From positions 96,486 to 160,485 of the forward strand of contig NZ_JAQBIE010000011.1 of the NCBI RefSeq assembly GCF_028294535.1: a stretch of 64,000 nucleotides of DNA, in the 5' to 3' direction. The number at the start of each line of letters is the position of its first letter. Within the stretch, counting starts at the first letter, position 1. Made by a program: the position numbers and the translations under genes. This DNA is from Paracoccus onchidii (GTDB lineage Bacteria > Pseudomonadota > Alphaproteobacteria > Rhodobacterales > Rhodobacteraceae). Below are positions 35,069 to 44,138 of the stretch, one piece after another. The notes under the pieces are model-generated. The model was not told the DNA's origin. It worked only from the letters and a program-made list of their open reading frames with translations, and ran no database searches.

Positions 35069-35341
35069 ATGCAGTTCGGGTTTTCAGGTTGCCCGGGGCG
35101 GGGGAGAGGTGGGGTCGCAGAACCTGGCCGAAACCTCGTCGTGATTCTGGCCGCTTCGGGCGGGTTGCAAACCGGAATCACGGAACCTGCGGCTGGCCCG
35201 GCCGAGAGCCGTGCTGAGGTGGCAGAACGTCAACTTCAGTCGGCAGGGCAGAATTTCTCACTTTTCGAAAATTCGGCACTCAAATCAGCGCGAATACAGA
35301 ACAAAAGTTTTACGGAAGGTTTGGGTGAACATGATGACTGA
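35069..35341 (+). CDS. Possible small phage protein (weak)
   Basis: 90-codon open frame in the 348-bp gap between the exonuclease gene and the next phage gene, ending inside that gene's start (ATGATGACTGA). No ribosome site, no recognisable family; Gly/Ala-rich first half. It may be only leader DNA. Otherwise the gap holds nothing I can name beyond the presumed promoters. Confidence 0.25.
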   Translation: MQFGFSGCPGRGRGGVAEPGRNLVVILAASGGLQTGITEPAAGPAESRAEVAERQLQSAGQNFSLFENSALKSARIQNKSFTEGLGEHDD

Positions 35342-35678
35342 TCGAACCATCAGCTCCCAAGCAGCGCTTTCACAATGCACCGCGACCGACGGCGAGTTCG
35401 TTGCCGTCGATGCCTGCCGGTCGTTGTGGTGCGCCGTGTTGGTGGGGGCTTGGCGGGAAGCGTTCTCGACCAGTCCGAAGGCTACGCGCAAAGACCTTGC
35501 CGCGGCGCGACGTTGGTTCGGGTCGGGCGATTTTCACACGGTTTGCGCGCTGGCCGGTTTTGACGGTGATCACATCCTGGGCGGTTTCGAGGCGGCTTTG
35601 CGCGGCGATCGGCCCGTTGACGCCATCTTCAACCCACGCGGCACGGGTCCGGTTCAGAAAGGAAGGGTGGCGGCATGA
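35331..35678 (+). CDS. Phage protein of unknown role
   Basis: 115 residues from the first of two adjacent ATGs. CRSLWCAVLVGAWREAFSTS, then AARRWFGSGDFHTVCALAGFDGDHIL, recalls small helical proteins found beside replication genes in Rhodobacter prophages. It overlaps the next gene by 4 nt. No motif indicates an activity. Confidence 0.65.
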   Translation: MMTDRTISSQAALSQCTATDGEFVAVDACRSLWCAVLVGAWREAFSTSPKATRKDLAAARRWFGSGDFHTVCALAGFDGDHILGGFEAALRGDRPVDAIFNPRGTGPVQKGRVAA

Positions 35679-36298
35679 CAGTGCAATTGGCCCGAGCTGA
35701 CGATCTGGACGAATATCCTCTGTCGGCCGATGAACGTCTGGATAGCCATTACTTCATGCCATGGGAACGGCGGCGTTGGCTGAACTGCGACATGCGGTTG
35801 AAGGGCACCGCCGAATGTCGCGCACTGTATTTCGACCTGATCAATATCAGCTACGATCAGTCGCCAGTTGGCACGTTGCCAACCGATATGGCGGTTCTGG
35901 CGAAGATGCTGTTTGTCGATCGGGGCCATTTCGAGCAGCTGTGCCGCCTGGAGTTCGGGCCGCTGCACAAGTGGCGGCGCGTGTCCTGCGAAGGCGAAGT
36001 CCGGTTTATGCATCCTATGGTGCTGCGGTCCTTGCATGACGCCATTTCGCGGCGTGAGGATCATCGTGCGCGCAGTGATGCGGCGAACACCAAGAAGCGG
36101 TTGCAACGTCTGAGATCGGTGATTGGTGGCCAGTGGACCGAACTGGCCAAGAACGACGCCTGCATCTTGTGGGTAGATGAGTGGTTGCAGGAGCAGGGCT
36201 GCGAATATCGCACGTCGAGCTGGGTCGAGCGCGCAGTTTCTGCCTGGCACAACCATAGTTTCTCGATCGAGCGCATGCGGAAGATGGACGCGCGTTAA
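35675..36298 (+). CDS. DUF1376/YdaU-like phage replication protein
   Basis: 207 residues, good GGAAGGG ribosome site. MPWERRRWLNCDMRLKGTAE, then CRALYFDLINISYDQSPVGT and LPTDMAVLAKML, is the winged-helix-like start of DUF1376-type proteins, which stand in the place of phage O-type replication initiators. The mid part NTKKRLQRLR is basic. It is followed directly by a repeat cluster with a DnaA box, as expected for an initiator beside its origin. Function inferred from family and place. Confidence 0.65.
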   Translation: MTVQLARADDLDEYPLSADERLDSHYFMPWERRRWLNCDMRLKGTAECRALYFDLINISYDQSPVGTLPTDMAVLAKMLFVDRGHFEQLCRLEFGPLHKWRRVSCEGEVRFMHPMVLRSLHDAISRREDHRARSDAANTKKRLQRLRSVIGGQWTELAKNDACILWVDEWLQEQGCEYRTSSWVERAVSAWHNHSFSIERMRKMDAR

Positions 36299-36309
36299 TT
36301 CGTCCTAAC

Positions 36310-36449
36310 TGTCCCAACATTGTCCCGGGGACAGTTCAAGACAGTCCGGGGACACTCTGAGACTGTCCCGCACGATAGAGACAGGGACAAAGAAAAAGAC
36401 AGGGACAGCGACTGTTCCGCGACATTTCAGGTGTGGTGCCTGTGGATAA
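36310..36449. repeat. GGGACA/TGTCCC repeat cluster with DnaA box, candidate phage origin
   Basis: Seven perfect copies of TGTCCC or its complement GGGACA (36310, 36321, 36328, 36349, 36364, 36384, 36402) and one near-copy (TGTTCC, 36413) lie in about 110 bp. The DnaA-box sequence TGTGGATAA is at 36441-36449. Two copies form a TGTCCC-G-GGGACA palindrome. The arrangement suggests iterons beside an initiator gene. The alternative is a decayed coding tail of the upstream gene, since one frame reads as Arg/Asp/Lys-rich repeats. Confidence 0.5.
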
Positions 36450-36477
36450 CTTGGCTGGCTGAGAAAGGGGTAAAGCG

Positions 36478-37041
36478 ATGTCCGGTGCGACAGCAGAGGC
36501 GAAGGCGCGGGTTGATGCGTTGCTGATGCAACCTTTGGCGGGGTTGGCGCGCAAACGCGGGATTAGCGCCGAGGCGCATGAAAAAAGTTTGGAGCGGCTG
36601 CGATCCTTCCTGACATACATGTCGGATACGAACCTTTCGGGGCTGGTCGATCTGATTGCCCGGCATGCTGCCAAGGGTGTCTGGCCGGAAGAGGGTCTGG
36701 TTCGTGCCTGGGCGATGACCTTGCAGGTGCCGCCGCCGCGCGATTGCGCCTATGCGCGCAGCCTGATCCGGTCGGCGATGGGGCGGCGCGCGATGGAAGA
36801 GGGCTGGGCGGTCGAGCTGTTTCAGGTCGCGCGCCGCCTCGGTCCGCCGCCGGGCAAATACATCATCGCCAATCTCAAGCGCGATGCCGAAGAACACCGC
36901 CACCGCCGTCGCGTGATCCGCGAGAACATCGAGGCGGGCTTGGCGACGAATGACGAAAAGGCCTGGCTGGAAGGGTGGCATGCCGATCTGGCCGAGGTCG
37001 AGGCGATCCAGTCAGCCGTGGAAGAAGGGGCAGCAGCATGA
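36478..37041 (+). CDS. Phage protein of unknown role
   Basis: 187 residues, mostly helical. LARKRGISAEAHEKSLERLR, then SFLTYMSDTNLSGLVDLIAR and a central GRRAMEEGWAVELFQVARRLGPPPGKY. The charged C-terminus (KRDAEEHRHRRRVIRENIEA) may form a coiled coil. It lies just after the candidate origin and overlaps the next gene by 4 nt, so a replication or recombination accessory is plausible. Not recognised. Confidence 0.7.
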   Translation: MSGATAEAKARVDALLMQPLAGLARKRGISAEAHEKSLERLRSFLTYMSDTNLSGLVDLIARHAAKGVWPEEGLVRAWAMTLQVPPPRDCAYARSLIRSAMGRRAMEEGWAVELFQVARRLGPPPGKYIIANLKRDAEEHRHRRRVIRENIEAGLATNDEKAWLEGWHADLAEVEAIQSAVEEGAAA

Positions 37042-37769
37042 CAGTTATCGACAGGCAGGCAGCGAATACCAGGTCTCGGGAAGAGCGGGCGCGAATGGAG
37101 GCGATCCTTGCGCGCGCGACTCCGGCCGAGGGTTGCGGTCCTGCCATACCGGTTGCGCCGGCGCGGGGCGCGTGCCGATCGGTCACGCCGCAATCGATGG
37201 TGCCGGATGCGAAAGACAGGACGGGGTGGAAGGCCGAGGAAATGGGCTGGCGGGGTTTCAAGGCTGCCGCTGCGATGGATGTCTTTGACACGCTTGCCAT
37301 GAATGCCGCCCGGCGCAAGCAGCCGCCGCCATTTTCCAAGGGTCAGGTGACCGTCGCCCGGTTGTATCGTGATCTGGTCGAACGCCACGATGCAGGTGGC
37401 ATGAAGCTGGCCAGCCTGGAAGGGCGCGTGGCATCGGGTTCGGGCACAGGTGGCGACTTCATGGATGCGTTTCTAGCTGAAGGCGATGCGATCAAGCGGC
37501 TGCGTTCACTGATCGGCACCGGCGTTGCGATGCCGGTCAGGCGAGTGCGGCCGGGTGCTCGTGGCGGCAAAGGTGCCCGGGCCATTCTCGATCGGGATCT
37601 GGCCGATGCCGTTTGTCTTCATGGCCGCAGCTTCCGGTGGGTGTTGCGAAAGCATGGATGGAGTGAGGGAGAAAAAAATGTCGTGCGCTGCGTGGCTGCT
37701 TTGCGCGATTGCCTGGATCGAATGCAGGGGTATCCGGTAACGCGGAAAAATTCTTCCTTGACGGCTTAG
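37038..37769 (+). CDS. Phage protein of unknown role, possible late regulator
   Basis: 243 residues from MTVIDRQAANTRSR. The N-terminal half is charged. ARLYRDLVERHDAGGMKLAS and the C-terminal DADLADAVCLHGRSF-like segment followed by RWVLRKHGWSEGEKNVVRCV, then AALRDCLDRMQGY, suggest a helix-turn-helix. It is the last gene before the packaging module, where antiterminators or late activators usually sit; this is inference only. Confidence 0.65.
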   Translation: MTVIDRQAANTRSREERARMEAILARATPAEGCGPAIPVAPARGACRSVTPQSMVPDAKDRTGWKAEEMGWRGFKAAAAMDVFDTLAMNAARRKQPPPFSKGQVTVARLYRDLVERHDAGGMKLASLEGRVASGSGTGGDFMDAFLAEGDAIKRLRSLIGTGVAMPVRRVRPGARGGKGARAILDRDLADAVCLHGRSFRWVLRKHGWSEGEKNVVRCVAALRDCLDRMQGYPVTRKNSSLTA

Positions 37770-37855
37770 TACGCACGGCCCCATAACTTTTGACATCATC
37801 CAGAAGTGCGCCCGAAGCTTTGCCTTGCGGGCGCTTTCGCGTTTGGAGGTGCTGC

Positions 37856-38245
37856 ATGGTGATGAAGCTGTGCTGTGCGCCGGGCTGTGATGAGGTTGCC
37901 ATCGATGGGCGGGCGCATTGTCCCGAGCATGCTGCGGCAGCGGATGCGCGTTTGAGGGCGCGGCGAGATGCGGCAAAGACTTCTGCGGTCGCCCTGGCGG
38001 GTGCTGCCTTCTATCGGACGCGGCGTTGGCGCAAGCAATCAAAGCTGTTTCTTGATCGGCATCCGCTATGCGCTGACTGCGCGGCAATCGGGATCGTGAC
38101 CGCGGCGCGCGAAGTTGATCACATCGTGCCGCATCGTGGTGATGCAAGGCTGATGTGGGACAAGTCGAACTGGCAATCGCTTTGCAAGCCCTGCCACAGC
38201 AGGAAGACGGCGCGCGAAGTTTTTGCTGGCTGCCGCCGCGATTGA
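37856..38245 (+). CDS. HNH endonuclease
   Basis: 129 residues from MVMKLCCAPGCDE with GGAGG 6 nt upstream. N-terminal Cys/His pairs (CCAPGCDEVAIDGRAHCPEH) precede the HNH core: VDHIVPHRGDARLMWDKSNW, then QSLCKPCHSRKTARE. Such nucleases sit next to terminases in HK97-like phages and are needed with them for DNA packaging at cos ends. The 154 bp to the small terminase could hold the cos site, but no defined motif was seen. Confidence 0.9.
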   Translation: MVMKLCCAPGCDEVAIDGRAHCPEHAAAADARLRARRDAAKTSAVALAGAAFYRTRRWRKQSKLFLDRHPLCADCAAIGIVTAAREVDHIVPHRGDARLMWDKSNWQSLCKPCHSRKTAREVFAGCRRD

Positions 38246-38399
38246 TCCCGGGACACCGGGGGTGGTCGAAAAATCAGAGCTACCAGCGGTGGACCGGCGG
38301 GGGGAGCTTCCTTTTCGCGCACGTTGATTTAATAAAAAAAGCCCATCTGTCAGAAGGTTAGTTGGGTTTCCTGTCAATCTTTCAATGAAGGAGGCGCAT

Positions 38400-38840
38400 A
38401 TGCGAGGGTCCAAACCATCGCTGGACAATGTTGTCCCGATGAAGGGTGACATGGCCGCAAGGCATATTCCGGAGCCATTGCCACATATGGCAGGGCGCTC
38501 GGTTGAAGTCTGGAAGGAGTTGGCGCCGCTACTGGTCGCAAAGGATCGCCTCGATCCGCTCTACCTCTACCAATTCGCGTCTTATTGCGAGGCGGTCGCC
38601 AACTTCATCGATGCGACTTACTCGATCGGCATGGAGGGGATGTATTACGAGGTCGAGACCCGAAATGGGCGGCAACAGAAGGCCACGGCTGCGTCGCGCG
38701 CACAGCAGGAGGCCATGAACCAGATGCGCCGGGATTCGGCGCTGTTTGGCCTGTCGCCAGTTGATGCAGCCCGGATCTCGGCGGGAGCGCAGGGTGATCT
38801 TTTCGAAGACATCATGCGCAAGATCGATGGAACCGATTGA
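38400..38840 (+). CDS. Terminase small subunit (P27 type)
   Basis: 146 residues; GAAGGAGG lies 7 nt before the chosen ATG (MRGSKPSLDNVVPMKGD). DRLDPLYLYQFASYCEAVAN and the C-terminal ALFGLSPVDAARISAGAQGD are typical of P27-family small terminases, which bind the packaging site and feed DNA to the large subunit. It overlaps the large-subunit start by 14 nt. Confidence 0.88.
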   Translation: MRGSKPSLDNVVPMKGDMAARHIPEPLPHMAGRSVEVWKELAPLLVAKDRLDPLYLYQFASYCEAVANFIDATYSIGMEGMYYEVETRNGRQQKATAASRAQQEAMNQMRRDSALFGLSPVDAARISAGAQGDLFEDIMRKIDGTD

Positions 38841-40488
38841 CCACCCGGTCTCGCGCTATGCGCTTGATGTGGTCGAGGGGCGCGAGGTCGCAGGCGAGCT
38901 GGTGACATTGGCGTGTCAGCGCCACTTGCTGGATCTGGAAACCGGCAGAGATCGTGGGTTGTGGTTCGATTGCAAGGCTGCAAGCCGGATCACGAATTTT
39001 GCCCAGCTGATCCAGCACACGACCGGGCCGATGGGCGGCCAGCCTCTCAAGTTGGAACCGTGGCAGGTCTTTCGGCACGGCAGCGTGTTTGGATGGAAGC
39101 GCGAGGAAGACGGGCTGCGCCGTTTTCGATCGACCTATCACCAGGTGGCAAAGAAGAACGGCAAGACAACGGATACCGCGGTGCCGGCGCTGTTCACGCA
39201 ACTGTTCGACGGGGAAGCCGCGCCGCAGGGATATTGCGCGGCAACGACGCGCGATCAGGCCGGGCTGCTGTTCAAGGAACTGAAGCGGATGATCAATGCA
39301 TCGCCCGCGCTCAGCCAGTTCATGAAACCCTGGCGCAGCTCGATCGAGATTCCGCGTACCAGTGGCGAAATCAAATGCCTGTCCCGCGACGGCAATACCT
39401 CGGACGGGATCAACCCGCATTTCGCGGCGCGCGATGAGGTCCATCGCTGGACGGATCGCGAGCTGGCAGAAATCGTGGTCAACTCGATGATCGCGCGCGC
39501 CCAGCCGATCGATTGGGCGATCACCACGGCCGGCGCGGATATGGTCTCGATCTGTGGTGAATTGCGCGACTATTCCGAGCAGGTTCTGCGCGGATCGGTC
39601 ACGGATGACAGGTTTTTCGGATATGTGGCCGAGCCGCCGCATGAATGCGACATCCATGATCCAAGGATCTGGAAAATGGCCAATCCGAATCTGGGCGTGG
39701 CGTTCAAGGAAGAGGATTTTCGCGCCAAGCTGAATGAGGCCCTGGCAATCGCCGGGCGGATGCCGAATTTTCGGAGGTTGCACCTCAACCTCTGGACCGA
39801 AGGTGCGCAGTCCTGGATCGAGCGCAGTGTTTGGGATCTGGGCGCCGATCCTTTCGATCCTGAAAGCCTGTTTGGTCGCAAGGCATGGGTCGGGTTGGAC
39901 CTGTCGAAGACAACCGACCTCACCTCGATCGTGGTTGCGGTGCCGATGGACGGGTTGATCTATCTGATCTGCTACAGCTTTCTGCCATCCGGACCGAAAG
40001 GTTTCATCGCTCGCGCTCAGTCTGAAAAGCGCGAATACGTGCAATGGCGGCAAGAAGGTTGGCTGGAAGTTCATGGCGGTGGTGCCATCGATGAAGATCA
40101 GATCATCGAAAGAATGGAAATCATTCGGAATGTCTTTGACGTCCAGGAAGTCGCTTACGACCGCTGGGGGATGAAATATGTGGCGAAGGAACTGACGCGC
40201 CGACGGTTCCCGCTGATCGAACATGGCCAAGGCTATGCATCGATGTCGTCACCAATGAAGCGGTTCGAACAATCGGTCGCGCGCAAGCGTCTGCGCCACA
40301 ACGGCAATCCTGTTCTCGCCTGGGCGGTGGGCAATGTGCATCGCGATGAGGATGCGGCCGAGAACATCAAGCCCAACAAGGCGCGTTCGAAGGGCAGGAT
40401 AGATCCTGCCGTCGCCGCGATCATGGCAGTCGGTCGCGCAGAGGCTGCCGAAGGTAAACGCAAGGCTCGGGAGATCGAGACGGTATGA
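38827..40488 (+). CDS. Terminase large subunit
   Basis: 553 residues. The ATPase domain has a Walker A-like YHQVAKKNGKTTDT (about 105-116) and Walker B/catalytic ARDEVHRWTD. The C-terminal nuclease domain begins WVGLDLSKTTDLTSIVVAVP with the first catalytic Asp, and DVQEVAYDRWGMKYV carries another. It packages phage DNA into the prohead. Start by overlap with the small subunit; the portal start overlaps its stop by 4 nt. Confidence 0.95.
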   Translation: MEPIDHPVSRYALDVVEGREVAGELVTLACQRHLLDLETGRDRGLWFDCKAASRITNFAQLIQHTTGPMGGQPLKLEPWQVFRHGSVFGWKREEDGLRRFRSTYHQVAKKNGKTTDTAVPALFTQLFDGEAAPQGYCAATTRDQAGLLFKELKRMINASPALSQFMKPWRSSIEIPRTSGEIKCLSRDGNTSDGINPHFAARDEVHRWTDRELAEIVVNSMIARAQPIDWAITTAGADMVSICGELRDYSEQVLRGSVTDDRFFGYVAEPPHECDIHDPRIWKMANPNLGVAFKEEDFRAKLNEALAIAGRMPNFRRLHLNLWTEGAQSWIERSVWDLGADPFDPESLFGRKAWVGLDLSKTTDLTSIVVAVPMDGLIYLICYSFLPSGPKGFIARAQSEKREYVQWRQEGWLEVHGGGAIDEDQIIERMEIIRNVFDVQEVAYDRWGMKYVAKELTRRRFPLIEHGQGYASMSSPMKRFEQSVARKRLRHNGNPVLAWAVGNVHRDEDAAENIKPNKARSKGRIDPAVAAIMAVGRAEAAEGKRKAREIETV

Positions 40489-41780
40489 GCATCATTACGC
40501 GGATCTTTGGCGGCAGTTCGGCCCCGCAGATGCGGGAGGTTGCACCCCATATCCGGGCCGAGCCGCCGGTCCGTTCTGTTGCTTGCGCCGATGGGCCAGT
40601 TGGAACGGCGTCGGCGACAAGCTGGATGGCGGAGGCGGGCTGGAACGGGCAGAGCCGTGTCAGGACATTGCCGCGTGTCTCGGCGACCATCGCCCAGAAG
40701 CACGCGACGGTCTTTGCGTGCTGCAACATCATCGCAGGCGATCTGTCGAAGATCCCGCTCAAGCTGTATCGCCGCCGGGAGGGTGGGACGGAAGAGCGGT
40801 TGCGCGACCATCCTGCAGCCTATCTGCTGAATGTCGAAAGCTCGCCTGGTGTGCCGGCGGCTGTGACCCGGTTGGTGCTGGGTTATACCTTCGCCTTGCG
40901 TGGCAATGCATTTGCCTATGCGCCGCGTGATGGCTCGGGCGAGCTGGAACTGATCGAAGCGATCGGCCCCGATGCGGTTTCGGTTCTGCGCAACGGGCGC
41001 GCGCGGTTTTACGATTTCGAGGATGGGGCGGGAACGTTGCGGCGGGCGCCTTCCCGGTCCATGCTGCATCTGCGTTACATGGCCCTGGACGGATGGACGG
41101 GACGTTCACCTTTGGAGGTGGCATCCGAAAGCGTTGGGGTTGCGCTGGCCGGCCAAGAGGCGGCAGCGCGGACGGTATCCGGAACCTTGCTTCGTGCCTA
41201 TATCAAGATGGAAGACAGCTACGAGGATGAAGAAGCATACCGGCGCAATGGGCGCAGGGTGCGTGCTGCCATCGATGACCCCGATTCAAATGGCATGCCG
41301 ATCCTCGGCGCCAGTGACGAAATCAAACGGTTGGATCTGTCGGCCGCCGACCAGGAGCTGCTGGCATCCCGGCGTTTCGATCGCGAACAACTGGCGTCGA
41401 TCTATCGGGTGCCGATGCCAAAACTGCAGATCCTCGAAAACGGGGTGAAGGCAAATGCCGAGCAGGCGGCCATCGACTATCTGACCGACTGCCTGCTGCA
41501 TTGGGGCAAGCAACTGGAGGATCAATACGCCATGTCCCTGCTGAGTGAACGGGAACGGCGTAGCGGGTTCTTCTTCCGCCACGACTTCGACACGCTGCTT
41601 CGCCCGACCACCAAGGAACGTTACGAAGCGCTCGGCAAGGCTGTTGGCGGGCCTTTCGTGTCGCCCAACGAGGCGCGGCGCAAAGAGGGGTGGGCCCCGA
41701 TCGAAGGCGGCGATGCGCTCTATCCGCCGCCCAACATGACACGCGACAGCAACGCAAAGGACAACGGCGATGACGAATAG
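40485..41780 (+). CDS. Portal protein (HK97 family)
   Basis: 431 residues. HATVFACCNIIAGDLSKIPL, PLEVASESVGVALAGQEAAA, and SRRFDREQLASIYRVPMPKLQ-type blocks are those of HK97 portal proteins. These form the 12-fold ring through which DNA enters the head and to which the tail connects. It overlaps the protease gene by 11 nt. Confidence 0.94.
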   Translation: MSIITRIFGGSSAPQMREVAPHIRAEPPVRSVACADGPVGTASATSWMAEAGWNGQSRVRTLPRVSATIAQKHATVFACCNIIAGDLSKIPLKLYRRREGGTEERLRDHPAAYLLNVESSPGVPAAVTRLVLGYTFALRGNAFAYAPRDGSGELELIEAIGPDAVSVLRNGRARFYDFEDGAGTLRRAPSRSMLHLRYMALDGWTGRSPLEVASESVGVALAGQEAAARTVSGTLLRAYIKMEDSYEDEEAYRRNGRRVRAAIDDPDSNGMPILGASDEIKRLDLSAADQELLASRRFDREQLASIYRVPMPKLQILENGVKANAEQAAIDYLTDCLLHWGKQLEDQYAMSLLSERERRSGFFFRHDFDTLLRPTTKERYEALGKAVGGPFVSPNEARRKEGWAPIEGGDALYPPPNMTRDSNAKDNGDDE

Positions 41781-42669
41781 CATCAAGGCAATGTTGGCGG
41801 GGGCTCCGGTCGCGATCGCCAGTGACCTTGCCCACGACCTGATGTCGATCGAATTGCCCGATGCGGCGATGCATCAAGAACAAAGGGCGGCGGCATCTGT
41901 CGAGAGATTTACCGTCACGCGCGGAATCGCGGTGCTGCCTGTCCGGGGTCTGTTGACGCCGAACAGCGAAATCCTTGAGCGCTATCTGGGGTGGTCAACC
42001 TATTTCGGGCTGACCGAAGCCGCCGCCGAGCTGTCTGAGCGCGGCGATGTCTCGGCTATTGTCCTGGACGTGAACAGCCCTGGTGGCACTGTCGTGGGTT
42101 GTGAAGGTGCCGCCGAAGCAATCGCCGAAGCCGCGAAGAACAAGCCGGTTCACGCAATTGCCTCGCCGATGGCGGCGTCGGCTGCGTATTGGCTCGCCTC
42201 TCAGGCACACAGTATTGCTGTCATGCCCGGCGGCATCGTCGGGTCGATCGGCGTCGCGATGATGGCATCCAGTGTCGTCGGTCCGGACAGCTACGGCGAG
42301 CAGAGATATCTTCTGACATCCAGCCATGCCCGTGCGAAGCGCCCCGATCCTGGCACTGAAGAGGGCATGACCGAGTTGCGCCGGTCTCTGGATGAGGCAG
42401 AGGGCCAGTTTCATGCGGCCGTTTCGCGGGGCCGCGGCATCGCGTCGGATGCTTTGCTGGGCCAGTTGTCGGTCACCGATGATGAGCGTGATGGTGGCGC
42501 CGTCTTTGTCGGCCAGCAGGCCATCGCGCGAGGCTTGGCGGACAGTGTTGAGACGCGGGCCGCGTTCTATGCGCGGATGATCGAAGCCTATGGTGCTGCC
42601 GGATCGTCGGGTCCGTCTGTTCGATATCGCGCCCGTGCCGAAGCCGCTGCGGCATTGGCGCGAATTTAA
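41770..42669 (+). CDS. S49-family head maturation protease
   Basis: 299 residues. SppA/C-protein-like: VLDVNSPGGTVVGCEGAAEA, ASPMAASAAYWLASQAHSIA with the nucleophile Ser, and VGSIGVAMMASS with the catalytic-Lys region. It would cleave the N-terminal delta domain of the capsid protein during prohead maturation. The late part (YRARAEAAAALARI) may act as an internal scaffold. Confidence 0.92.
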   Translation: MTNSIKAMLAGAPVAIASDLAHDLMSIELPDAAMHQEQRAAASVERFTVTRGIAVLPVRGLLTPNSEILERYLGWSTYFGLTEAAAELSERGDVSAIVLDVNSPGGTVVGCEGAAEAIAEAAKNKPVHAIASPMAASAAYWLASQAHSIAVMPGGIVGSIGVAMMASSVVGPDSYGEQRYLLTSSHARAKRPDPGTEEGMTELRRSLDEAEGQFHAAVSRGRGIASDALLGQLSVTDDERDGGAVFVGQQAIARGLADSVETRAAFYARMIEAYGAAGSSGPSVRYRARAEAAAALARI

Positions 42670-42709
42670 CCGAGATTTTCATTCCTGCCGGTCGCGGCAG
42701 GTTCACCTG

Positions 42710-42734
42710 GACCGCGCATTGCGCGGTCTTTTTC
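42710..42734 (+). terminator. Terminator-like hairpin between protease and capsid genes
   Basis: GACCGCGCATTGCGCGGTC followed by TTTTTC, preceded by a smaller CTGCCG...CGGCAG hairpin. In the middle of a late operon it may act as a partial terminator or as a 5' stabiliser for capsid mRNA, the most abundant product. Confidence 0.6.
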
Positions 42735-42748
42735 GTAGGAGCATGACA

Positions 42749-44074
42749 ATGCCGAAAATCGATGACCTTCGCCGCGACCGTAAGGCCGCTGCCACGAAAC
42801 TCCAGGAAGCCGCCGATGCGATTGCGGCGCTTGAGGATGCCGGGACCGGCGTTGAAGAGGATGCGCATAAAGAGGCGGTTGCGGCCTTCGACGCAGCCCA
42901 GGCGGAATTCAACACACTCAATGCGCAGGTGAAGCGCGCGGAAGCGGCAGAAGCGGCACAGGCTGCGGCAGCTATCGGAGATCAGGGTGCTGATACCACC
43001 ACGGCCACCACGCCACGCCCGGCCGTCGTCGCCGATCCCAACCAGAAGGGCGTAAGCCTCGGCTTTATGGTTCATGCTCTGGCCCGGTGCCGCGGCGATC
43101 GCGACAAGGCAGCCAGCTATCTTGACAACGAAGGGCATTCGGGAATTTCGGCTGCATTGTCGGGTGCGTCGGAAGCGGCGGGTGGCGTGACTATCCCTCG
43201 ACCGATGGCGCAGGAAATGATCGAGCTGCTGCGTTCGCGTGTTGTGGTGCGTCGGGCAGGGGCGCGCACATTCCCGATGCCTGCTGGTCAGATCCGCCAT
43301 TCCAAGCAAACCGCATCGGCCACCGCGACCTATACCGCTGAAAACGCGCAGATTGCGGCGAGCGAACCCGAGTTCGACAAGATCGACCAGTCGTTCAAGA
43401 AGCTGACTGGTCTGGTTCCAGTTGGGAACTCGCTGCTTCGCCATTCCGGAATGGCCATGGCGCAGCATGTTCGTGACGATCTGCTGAAAGTCATGGCCCG
43501 GCGCGAGGATCTGGCATTCATTCGCGGCACCGGCACGGCCAATACGCCGCGCGGGATCCGCAACTGGCTGTTGGCTGCGAACTGGATTGCGGCGCTCGAT
43601 GCCGGGATCGGCGCAACATCGGCAGCGGCAGAAGCGGCGCTGCGCACGGTCGTGTCGCGTGTCGAGGATGCAGATGTGAACATGAGCCAGGCGGGCTGGA
43701 TCATGCGGGCGTCGGCCAAGAACTTCCTGGCCAATCTTCGCGATGACAACGGCAACAAGCTGTTCCCCTCGATCGAGGCCAATGGGCAATTGCTGGGCTG
43801 GATGATCCACACCACGTCACAGATCCCCAACAACCTGGGCACGGATGGCGATGAAACCGAGGTCTATTTCGGTGAGTTCTCTGAAGCCATGATCGGCGAC
43901 AGCATGGATCTGAGCATCGGCGTTTCCACCGAGGCCGGATATTTCGATGGATCGGATTGGGTTTCGGCTTTCCAGAACGACCTGACCCTGATGCGTGCGA
44001 TCTCAGAGCATGACTTCGCCCTGGAGCATGACGTGTCCTTCGCCGGTTTCAACGCGGCCGGCTGGTCGCTCTGA
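42749..44074 (+). CDS. Major capsid protein (HK97 fold)
   Basis: About 441 residues; AGGAG lies 7 nt before the ATG giving MPKIDDLRRDRKAA. The coiled-coil delta domain (about 1-75, Ala/Glu/Lys-rich) would be removed by the S49 protease. The mature domain has GGVTIPRPMAQEMIELLRSR, GNSLLRHSGMAMAQHVRDDL, GTGTANTPRGIRNW and the late YFGEFSEAMIGDSMDLSIGV, all typical of HK97-type shells. Confidence 0.95.
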   Translation: MPKIDDLRRDRKAAATKLQEAADAIAALEDAGTGVEEDAHKEAVAAFDAAQAEFNTLNAQVKRAEAAEAAQAAAAIGDQGADTTTATTPRPAVVADPNQKGVSLGFMVHALARCRGDRDKAASYLDNEGHSGISAALSGASEAAGGVTIPRPMAQEMIELLRSRVVVRRAGARTFPMPAGQIRHSKQTASATATYTAENAQIAASEPEFDKIDQSFKKLTGLVPVGNSLLRHSGMAMAQHVRDDLLKVMARREDLAFIRGTGTANTPRGIRNWLLAANWIAALDAGIGATSAAAEAALRTVVSRVEDADVNMSQAGWIMRASAKNFLANLRDDNGNKLFPSIEANGQLLGWMIHTTSQIPNNLGTDGDETEVYFGEFSEAMIGDSMDLSIGVSTEAGYFDGSDWVSAFQNDLTLMRAISEHDFALEHDVSFAGFNAAGWSL

Positions 44075-44138
44075 TCGTCGGGTGCGCGGGATCTGATTTC
44101 GCGCACCATTTCGTCACCCTGAACATTGGAGAGCAGCC

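Noticed and set aside
34023..35069. 348-codon plus-strand open frame
   Set aside because: It lies antisense over the DnaQ-BRCT gene, whose motifs are unmistakable; the plus-strand product has no family or ribosome site.
36320..36526. 68-codon frame across the GGGACA repeats, rich in Arg/Asp/Lys
   Set aside because: It starts out of frame with the upstream gene and overlaps the next one; kept only as an alternative explanation of the repeats.
38246..38399. Possible cos site between HNH and terminase genes
   Set aside because: The position is suitable, but no defined cos sequence can be recognised by eye.
42473..43810. 445-codon minus-strand open frame
   Set aside because: Antisense to the protease and capsid genes; product resembles nothing and has no start signal.
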